Shown here in pieces: positions 5,713 to 10,898 of a stretch of 10,898 nucleotides of DNA (the first letter of the stretch is position 1; the number at the start of each line of letters is the position of its first letter). Below the pieces are notes generated by a model that saw nothing but the letters and a program-made list of their open reading frames with translations, did no database searches and was not told the origin of the DNA. Source of the stretch: an uncultured Cryptobacterium sp. (GTDB lineage Bacteria > Actinomycetota > Coriobacteriia > Coriobacteriales > Eggerthellaceae); contig USIG01000054.1 of the NCBI GenBank assembly GCA_900554685.1, positions 1-10,898 on the forward strand. Reading direction: 5' to 3'. Position numbers and translations under genes: made by a program.

Positions 5713-7830
5713 TTGACCTCCCCCGAACAAAATCTGCCCAAAGCAAGAATTCAGGTAAAACACCCCTACCTTGCTCTTATGGGACTCTATCTCGGTGCGT
5801 TTACCGGCATGTATAGCGAAACAGCGCTCAATATTGCACTGCCACAGCTATCTATAGCATTCGCTATCGATCTTTCTCTTACCCAGTGGCTCGTTGTTGG
5901 CTACATGCTTGTCATCGGCATCGTTTTGCCTTTTTCAAGTTTGTTGCTGAAATGGGTTTCCGCACGTAAACTTACCCTTTTCGCTCTGGGAGCCTTCTTT
6001 ATAGGATCGCTTATCAGCGGCGTTGCTCCCACCTTTGAAATAGCTCTTGGAGGCCGTCTCATCCAGGGTATCGGTACAGGTCTTGTCCTTCCCACTATGT
6101 TCGCCATGGTAATGGAGGTTATTCCTCCACATAAAATTGGCTCCGCCATGGGTGTTTCGGCACTTGTCATTATGTTTGCGCCCGCTATTGGACCAACCTT
6201 GGCAGGCTTTCTGATTGCCGCTGCTTCTTGGCGTTTGATCTTCTTTAGTTTCGCCCTCATTTTATTTGTGGCAATGGTGTTCACCTTCAAATTCGAGGTT
6301 AACCCCTATGAACTAACGAAACCTTCCATTGATGTTGCCTCAGCACTTCTTTCCTGTCTTGGTTTTGGCGGAATTGTACTCGGCGCAGGTATTGCAAGTC
6401 TTTATGGCTGGATTTCTGCACCAACTTTACTAGCATTAATCGTTGGCATACTTTGTTTAGCGCTCTATACCAAGCGTCAACTAGGAATGAAAATCCCTGT
6501 GCTTGATTTACATGCATTTGGCATTCAGGGATTTCGCGTTGGCGCAATTTGCATGATGTTGAACTTCGGCATTACGTTATCTGCCATGTATATCCTGCCG
6601 CAGTTTTACCAAAACGGCATGCTTCTTGCAGTAGCATTCACCGGTATTGTCATGCTGCCAGGTGGCATTATCAATGCACTCGTTAGCATGTTTGCTGGCA
6701 AGCTGTTCGACCGTATTGGAGCACGCATTCCCGCTCTTGTCGGATTTGCGCTTTCCATTATTGGTGCAGCTTTGCTGTTGTTCGTAACGCCTGATTCTTC
6801 CCTTGCTTATGTGATCGCTTGTCACATCATTATGATGATTGGCGTGCCACTGGCGATGTCTCCGTGCCAAACCCATGCGCTCTCTTCCCTGCCTCATAAC
6901 CTCTCAACCGACGGCAGCACAATCCTCAATACCTTACAGCAAGTGCTCGGTGCTATTTGTACTGCCGCCGCTACCAGCCTGCTGGCAACGGGTCAATCGG
7001 CTTACTTTACCGCAGGAGGAACCAACAGTGCCCTTGCCTTCACGCAAGGTTCCCACTATGGCTTTCTCTTTACGCTAGCACTCGCTATTGTTGGATTTTT
7101 GTTTGCTTTAGGTATCAAAAACCGCAAAGCCTCTGGCGCTGCTCCAATGCAAGCATCAAAGAAAGGTGAGAATCCAAGTAACGCTGCACATCCTTCGGCC
7201 ATGAATGCCCCTGCTGCAGCGGCTAGCGCCTCTGTTGATGGCGACGCCCTCGCTATGGCAGCCAACGCTTCTGCTGTAGCAACTAGCGCTTCTGTTGATG
7301 GCAGCAACGCAAGTTCACATTTCAATTCAGCATCCCTTGATGGCCAATCGGCGCAATCATTACTTACGCAACTCATGAAAACCGAGGTATACACTTTGCC
7401 CGAAACAGCTACTGCCCTAGAAGCACTTGCTCTCTTTAGCAAAAAGGGGATTTCAGGTGCTCCGGTAGTAAACGAAAAAGGAAAGGTAACCGGTTTTGTA
7501 AGCGATGGCGACATTATTGGTACTCTTTCGAAACAAAACCCAACCTTTACTAGCTTTTATGCTGTTGCATACGACAATGGAGCGGATAGCCAACTCGACG
7601 AAAAGCTTTCAGCTTTGCGCACCATGACTGTCGATCAGCTTTCCACCAAAACGGTTTTGAGCGTTGATGTCAACGACGACATGCGCGATGTGTGCACTTT
7701 GCTATCAGCTCACCACCTGAAAAAGGTACCTGTTTTAGATGGGGGCACCATGGTCGGCATTATCAATCGATCAGATATCACGCACTATGCGGTACGTTTT
7801 TACACTGCAAATCCAAAAGAGCAGCACTAA
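5713..7830 (+). CDS. MFS multidrug-type transporter (DHA2/LmrB-like) with C-terminal CBS pair
   Basis: Probable proton-driven export permease in the cytoplasmic membrane; substrate unknown. Residues about 18-467 form a hydrophobic MFS domain whose size fits 14 helices. They include SETALNIALPQL at helix 1, the RLIQGIGTG motif B, an antiporter motif C with GPTLAG, and a motif A-like DRIGAR in the second half; the N-terminal motif A is degenerate. An 84-residue Ala/Ser-rich linker (about 468-551) with repeated SASVDG leads to two CBS motifs (about 553-610 and 638-690), which face the cytoplasm and typically bind adenine nucleotides. The 705-residue form starting at TTG 5713 is preferred: AAAGGAG (5701-5707) is 5 bases upstream and the N terminus then matches the paralogue. 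An ATG at 5689 is the alternative, but GGAG is only 2 bases from it. Such a fusion is uncommon; usual relatives end after the MFS domain. Confidence 0.9.
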   Translation: MTSPEQNLPKARIQVKHPYLALMGLYLGAFTGMYSETALNIALPQLSIAFAIDLSLTQWLVVGYMLVIGIVLPFSSLLLKWVSARKLTLFALGAFFIGSLISGVAPTFEIALGGRLIQGIGTGLVLPTMFAMVMEVIPPHKIGSAMGVSALVIMFAPAIGPTLAGFLIAAASWRLIFFSFALILFVAMVFTFKFEVNPYELTKPSIDVASALLSCLGFGGIVLGAGIASLYGWISAPTLLALIVGILCLALYTKRQLGMKIPVLDLHAFGIQGFRVGAICMMLNFGITLSAMYILPQFYQNGMLLAVAFTGIVMLPGGIINALVSMFAGKLFDRIGARIPALVGFALSIIGAALLLFVTPDSSLAYVIACHIIMMIGVPLAMSPCQTHALSSLPHNLSTDGSTILNTLQQVLGAICTAAATSLLATGQSAYFTAGGTNSALAFTQGSHYGFLFTLALAIVGFLFALGIKNRKASGAAPMQASKKGENPSNAAHPSAMNAPAAAASASVDGDALAMAANASAVATSASVDGSNASSHFNSASLDGQSAQSLLTQLMKTEVYTLPETATALEALALFSKKGISGAPVVNEKGKVTGFVSDGDIIGTLSKQNPTFTSFYAVAYDNGADSQLDEKLSALRTMTVDQLSTKTVLSVDVNDDMRDVCTLLSAHHLKKVPVLDGGTMVGIINRSDITHYAVRFYTANPKEQH
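7204..7302 (+). repeat. 60-bp-period repeat inside the transporter linker
   Basis: A 39-base segment at 7204-7242 recurs at 7264-7302 with about 7 mismatches, mostly synonymous. It encodes NAPAAAASASVDG and NASAVATSASVDG. A shorter relative, SASLDG, follows near 7327. The paralogue lacks this block, so the linker of the first transporter probably grew by internal duplication. Confidence 0.75.
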
Positions 7831-7993
7831 CAACCCAAAAAACGGCACTAACTATGCATGGTGTTTCTCGCGCCGATGTCTATCACGCTACCAATTTCAC
7901 TGCTATCGCGGTATTTTCGCTGGCGTAATTGATTCAAGGACACGTTAGATGCATTAGATTATCCAAAACACAAGAAAAAGGTTCTTACGAAAG
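7831..7993. other. gene-free start of the spacer between the transporters
   Basis: No gene with a ribosome binding site is seen, and no terminator directly follows the first transporter's stop. The next strong terminator is more than 200 bases downstream. Confidence 0.4.
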
Positions 7994-8025
7994 GTTTCAT
8001 TTTTGTACTTAAATAAAAATGAAAC
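7994..8025. repeat. A/T-rich inverted repeat between the transporters
   Basis: GTTTCATTTTT (7994-8004) and AAAAATGAAAC (8015-8025) form a perfect 11-bp inverted repeat around GTACTTAAAT. Low G+C and lack of a following T-run argue against a terminator. It could be an operator for a dimeric regulator or an RNA processing or stability hairpin. A second perfect palindrome, CCTTCTAGAAGG, lies at 8046-8057. Confidence 0.55.
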
Positions 8026-8056
8026 TCAGGCCAGTGAAGATCAGACCTTCTAGAAG

Positions 8057-8098
8057 GCGGTTGTAGCGAGCTTTTTAGCTGCTACAACCGCTTTTTTT
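8057..8098 (+). terminator. strong rho-independent terminator after the first transporter
   Basis: GCGGTTGTAGC (8057-8067) pairs with GCTACAACCGC (8081-8091). A further AGCT/AGCT stem lies inside, and seven T (8092-8098) follow. It is 227 bases past the stop codon and 166 bases before the next gene, so the second transporter should have its own promoter in 8099-8246. Confidence 0.93.
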
Positions 8099-8246
8099 GT
8101 TTCAGTAGACACATGACCCTGACAGCAAAAAGCAAAGGATAGCAGTTGCCGACCGACAGTCACTATCTGGCACTTACCCCTAGTAGCTGAAGGACATGCT
8201 CTGAAATCACGCGGAGAAATCTCACCTTCCTGGCAAATCTTCAAAG
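8099..8246 (+). other. leader/promoter region of the second transporter
   Basis: Located between a strong terminator and a gene, so a promoter is expected here. No pair of good -35 and -10 hexamers was found by eye. No obvious leader gene was seen. Confidence 0.3.
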
Positions 8247-8264
8247 AGAAAGGACTGTTATACC

Positions 8265-10202
8265 GTGACACCAACCCAGCAAAACGCCACACCTAAAGCC
8301 CGAGTGCAGGTCCCTCATCCCTATCTTTCACTTATGGGACTTTTCATGGGAGCATTTGCTGGCATGTACAGCGAAACCGCTTTAAATATCGCTCTTCCTC
8401 AACTTTCCGAAGCATTTAACGTTGATATTTCACTTGCTCAATGGTTTGTTGTTGGTTATATGCTGATTATCGGTCTTGTGCTCCCCTTCGCCAGTTTGCT
8501 TCTTAAATGGATAACTGCTCGTGCCCTCACCTTATTTGCTTTAGGCATTTTTCTTGTGGGCTGTCTAATTAGCGCTTTTTCACTCACCTTTGAAATGGCA
8601 CTCTTTGGTCGTTTGCTTCAGGGCGCTGGGACAGGATTGGTCCTTCCCACCCTGTTTGCCATGATTATGGAAGTAATTCCTCCTCATAAAACAGGAGCCG
8701 CCATGGGCGTTTCTTCACTTGTAGTAATGTTTGCTACTGCTATTGGTCCCACGCTCGCTGGTCTTTTAATGGGCGCATTTTCTTGGCATTGGGTATTTTT
8801 TAGTTTTGCCATCGTTTTAGTGACCGGCATCATTTTTGCTCTTAAATATGAAGTTAATCCCTATAAGCTTTCCAAACCTCCCATTGATGCACTATCGGTA
8901 ATTTTTTCTTGCCTAGGATTTGGCGGAATCGTGCTAGGAGCGGGTATCGCCAGTCTTTATGGATGGATTTCTCTTCCCACATTGGCTGCGCTGATTGCGG
9001 GCGTTGTAAGTCTTGCCTTATATGCAAAACGCCAATACGGCATGAAAATTCCCATTCTTGATTTACGAGTATTCACAATTCAAGGATTTCGTGCAGGCCT
9101 TCTTTGTATCATGCTGAACTTTGGCATCATTCTTTCATCAATGTACATTTTGCCTCAGTTTTATCAAAACGGAATGCTGTTTAGCGTGGCATACGCAGGT
9201 ATTGTAATGCTTCCCGGCGGCATCGTTAATGCTCTCATGAGCATGGGATCAGGGCGCCTGTTTGACCGCATAGGAGCAAGAATACCTTCATTAATTGGCT
9301 TCGCTCTTTCTGTTGTAGGAGCCACCCTACTTCTCTTCGCCTCGCCTTCTTCACCCCTTGCATACGTGATGGGATGTCATATTGTCATGATGATTGGTAT
9401 TCCGCTCGTTATGTCTCCTTGTCAATCCCATGCATTAGCATCGCTTCCTCGCAACCTTTCAACCGACGGCAGCACTATGCTAAACACGCTTCAGCAGGTA
9501 TTTGGTGCTATTTGCACCGCCATCGCAACCAGCCTTCTCGCAGCTGGCCAAACAACCTATTATGCTGCTGGCGGGACCGACAGCGCTGCCGCCTTTACTC
9601 AGGGGTCTCACTATGGCTTCATATTCACTATTTGTCTTGCTCTCGTTGGAGTGGTTGTCGCTCTTCGGCTTAAGAAAATTCAACGAAGCGGCGAACCAAC
9701 ACTGTCTCTTTTGGCTCGGCTTATGAAAACCGATGTCTACACCATCTCTGAAAATACAACCGCAATAGAGGCACTCACCCTTTTTACAGAAAAGGGAATT
9801 TCAGGTGCGCCAGTAGTTAATGCTTCTGGCAAACTGACTGGATTTATTAGCGATGGCGACATTATCAGTACTCTTTCACATCAGTACCCTACCTTCATCA
9901 GCTTTTATGCAGTAGTGGAAGGAAGTAAAGATAGCGATGTTGAAAATAAGTTAGAAATACTGCGCAGCACCACAGTAAAGCAGCTTGCAAAGAAAACGGT
10001 CTTGAGTGTTGATATCAATGACGACATGCGCGATGTATGCACTTTGTTATCAACTCACCATCTGAAAAAGGCGCCCGTTCTGGATGGAGACAGCATGGTT
10101 GGCATTATCAATCGATCGGATATCACGCACTATGCGGTACGTTTTTATGCAGAAAAATTACCCTCGTCTGCAGCCGCATTGCCTGCAGATGCCTCCGAAT
10201 AA
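8265..10202 (+). CDS. MFS multidrug-type transporter (DHA2/LmrB-like) with C-terminal CBS pair, second copy
   Basis: Tandem paralogue of the transporter upstream, with the same order of parts and the same inferred role as an inner-membrane drug/proton-antiport-type permease of unknown substrate. Its 645 residues hold an MFS domain (to about 467) with SETALNIALPQL, RLLQGAGTG, GPTLAG and DRIGAR. The linker has only about 18 residues, and two CBS motifs follow (about 485-545 and 570-622). The most conserved CBS parts are GISGAPVVN, SDGDII, HHLKK and GIINRSDITHYAV. The tail ends in an Ala/Ser-rich stretch. The GTG at 8265 is chosen because AGAAAGGA (8247-8254) lies 10 bases upstream and the product begins at the same point as its paralogue. 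The short linker shows that the long one upstream is not needed for the fold. The DNA of the CBS end is much closer to the first copy than the DNA of the MFS part. No plus-strand T-run terminator follows closely. Confidence 0.92.
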   Translation: MTPTQQNATPKARVQVPHPYLSLMGLFMGAFAGMYSETALNIALPQLSEAFNVDISLAQWFVVGYMLIIGLVLPFASLLLKWITARALTLFALGIFLVGCLISAFSLTFEMALFGRLLQGAGTGLVLPTLFAMIMEVIPPHKTGAAMGVSSLVVMFATAIGPTLAGLLMGAFSWHWVFFSFAIVLVTGIIFALKYEVNPYKLSKPPIDALSVIFSCLGFGGIVLGAGIASLYGWISLPTLAALIAGVVSLALYAKRQYGMKIPILDLRVFTIQGFRAGLLCIMLNFGIILSSMYILPQFYQNGMLFSVAYAGIVMLPGGIVNALMSMGSGRLFDRIGARIPSLIGFALSVVGATLLLFASPSSPLAYVMGCHIVMMIGIPLVMSPCQSHALASLPRNLSTDGSTMLNTLQQVFGAICTAIATSLLAAGQTTYYAAGGTDSAAAFTQGSHYGFIFTICLALVGVVVALRLKKIQRSGEPTLSLLARLMKTDVYTISENTTAIEALTLFTEKGISGAPVVNASGKLTGFISDGDIISTLSHQYPTFISFYAVVEGSKDSDVENKLEILRSTTVKQLAKKTVLSVDINDDMRDVCTLLSTHHLKKAPVLDGDSMVGIINRSDITHYAVRFYAEKLPSSAAALPADASE

Positions 10203-10395
10203 TCTGCAAATATAACTGCACAAACATAACTGCGCGTATCTCCAGTTTTCCACAAATGCACTTGCAAATGCTCCCAAAAATTACAATGCTCGAGGTATCT
10301 GCAAATACTTATCCGTAAACGTAATCGATCAAGAGCAGGCAATTCGCTAAAACAACTAGCGTAAGACCTTTTAAAAGGACTCGCTAAAAAGTTAA
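10203..10395. other. gene-free region with competing short inverted repeats
   Basis: No gene is recognised. TCTGCAAATA occurs twice (near 10203 and 10302), and ATAACTGC twice near 10213-10233. CGCTA (10345-10349), TAGCG (10357-10361) and CGCTA (10382-10386) allow two mutually exclusive hairpins. The second encloses the palindrome CCTTTTAAAAGG (10367-10378). Confidence 0.4.
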
Positions 10396-10435
10396 CTGCC
10401 TCCCACCTCTTGGAAAATCCGAAAGTGGGAGGCAG
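10396..10435 (-). terminator. 11-bp GC-rich hairpin, terminator-like on the minus strand
   Basis: CTGCCTCCCAC (10396-10406) and GTGGGAGGCAG (10425-10435) are perfectly complementary around an 18-base loop. Leftward, the stem is followed by TTAACTTTTTAGC. Rightward there is no T-run, so it is a poor intrinsic terminator for the second transporter but a plausible one for a leftward transcript through the repeat array. It may still protect the 3' end of the transporter mRNA. Confidence 0.55.
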
Positions 10436-10440
10436 CTCAG

Positions 10441-10477
10441 CTTGGTCGTTAAAGCCCTCCTTAGCCCTTAACCCAAG
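10441..10477. repeat. second hairpin beside array 2
   Basis: CTTGG (10441-10445) and GTTAA (10448-10452) can pair with TTAAC (10468-10472) and CCAAG (10473-10477), leaving a 2-base bulge. It lies between the strong hairpin and the repeat array. Confidence 0.4.
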
Positions 10478-10479
10478 AA

Positions 10480-10690
10480 GCTCCATTTCAGCTCCGCTAT
10501 ATTCACCGCAACTCCGTCGCAGCTCCGCTACAACTCCGTCATACCCATCGCGGCTCCGTCGCACTCACCGCAAATCTATCGCGGCTCCGCTACATTCACC
10601 GCAAACCAACTACATCTATCGCAGCGCCGTCACACTCACCACAGCTCCGCAACTCCGCTATATCTATTGCAGCACCGTCACAGCTGATCG
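10480..10690. repeat. degenerate 10/20-bp tandem array (array 2)
   Basis: Units of about 11 bases (CAGCTCCGCTA type) alternate with units of about 9 bases (CATTCACCG type), giving a 20-bp higher-order repeat. Clear 20-base units lie at 10551-10570, 10582-10601, 10602-10621 and 10622-10641. Read on the minus strand, many units contain CGGAGYTG. Open frames through the array have no ribosome binding site and no recognisable protein, so it is taken as non-coding. Confidence 0.75.
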
Positions 10691-10898
10691 CTTTTTCAAT
10701 GGAACTAAATCCCTTGAAGAAAACAATCCCTTCCTCGAGAAAGAATGAGATGCCACATTTTTCCGAGTAATGTATTTGCGTGTTTTAAAAAGCCGAGTTC
10801 TGCCACATTTTCTTGTTGCGTGTATAAAATTTTTCAAATAATAGAAAGATAAATAGGGAAAGCCACATCATCACTGTCGATTTTTGATTCTCGTGTCC
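10691..10898. other. gene-free right end with spaced direct repeats
   Basis: No gene start is supported. TGCCACATTT occurs at 10751-10760 and 10801-10810, each followed downstream by TTGCGTGT (10776-10783 and 10816-10823); GCCACAT recurs at 10862-10868. Confidence 0.5.
10800..10828 (+). promoter_or_regulatory. weak candidate promoter at the right end
   Basis: CTGCCA (10800-10805) and TATAAA (10823-10828) are 17 bases apart and could serve a rightward gene beyond the window. The first hexamer matches the -35 consensus at only four of six positions. Confidence 0.22.

Noticed and set aside
5713..10202. Insertion-sequence origin for the transporter duplication
   Set aside because: No transposase, terminal inverted repeats or target-site duplication were seen around either copy; ordinary tandem duplication is sufficient.
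10145..10564. Minus-strand open frame of 139 codons
   Set aside because: It overlaps the 3' end of the second transporter, crosses hairpins and the repeat array, and resembles no known protein.
10410..10748. Plus-strand open frame of 112 codons rich in Ser, Pro and Arg
   Set aside because: Its composition is imposed by array 2; there is no ribosome binding site and no recognisable domain.

Overview
The window comes from a bacterial chromosome of intermediate G+C. The protein sequences look most like Coriobacteriia (Actinomycetota; the lower-GC Cryptobacterium/Atopobium end of the class). That placement rests on recalled family resemblance of the PcrA and the CBS-type pyrophosphatase, not on a search.

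Layout, left to right. 1-421 holds no gene, only T-tract repeats and, at 333-359, a terminator for the gene to its right. 422-1795 (-) is a family II Mn-dependent inorganic pyrophosphatase with two CBS domains inserted in its DHH domain. 1796-2033 carries three 33-bp tandem repeats. 2034-2318 (-) is a 94-residue, three-helix membrane protein of PQ-loop/SemiSWEET type. 2319-2557 contains the pcrA terminator. 2558-4918 (-) is the UvrD/Rep-family helicase PcrA. 4919-5712 is a long non-coding stretch with a possible operator palindrome, a decamer tandem array, a strong hairpin terminator and a structured leader. 5713-7830 (+) and 8265-10202 (+) are tandem paralogues: 14-helix DHA2/LmrB-like MFS transporters, each fused to a C-terminal CBS pair. 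The 434-bp gap between them contains an A/T hairpin and a strong terminator, so each probably has its own transcript. 10203-10898 is non-coding, with paired hairpins and a second decamer/20-bp array.

The three left-hand genes are transcribed leftward and are apparently independent units; the transporters are transcribed rightward from the region divergent with pcrA. The pyrophosphatase and both transporters share CBS modules, which in characterised proteins bind adenine nucleotides, so nucleotide- or energy-state control of pyrophosphate hydrolysis and of efflux is a reasonable hypothesis. The most unusual items are the duplicated MFS-CBS fusions and the two intergenic decamer arrays. The arrays sit on opposite strands but share a core close to CGRAGYTG, and each is followed in its own reading direction by terminator-like hairpins.
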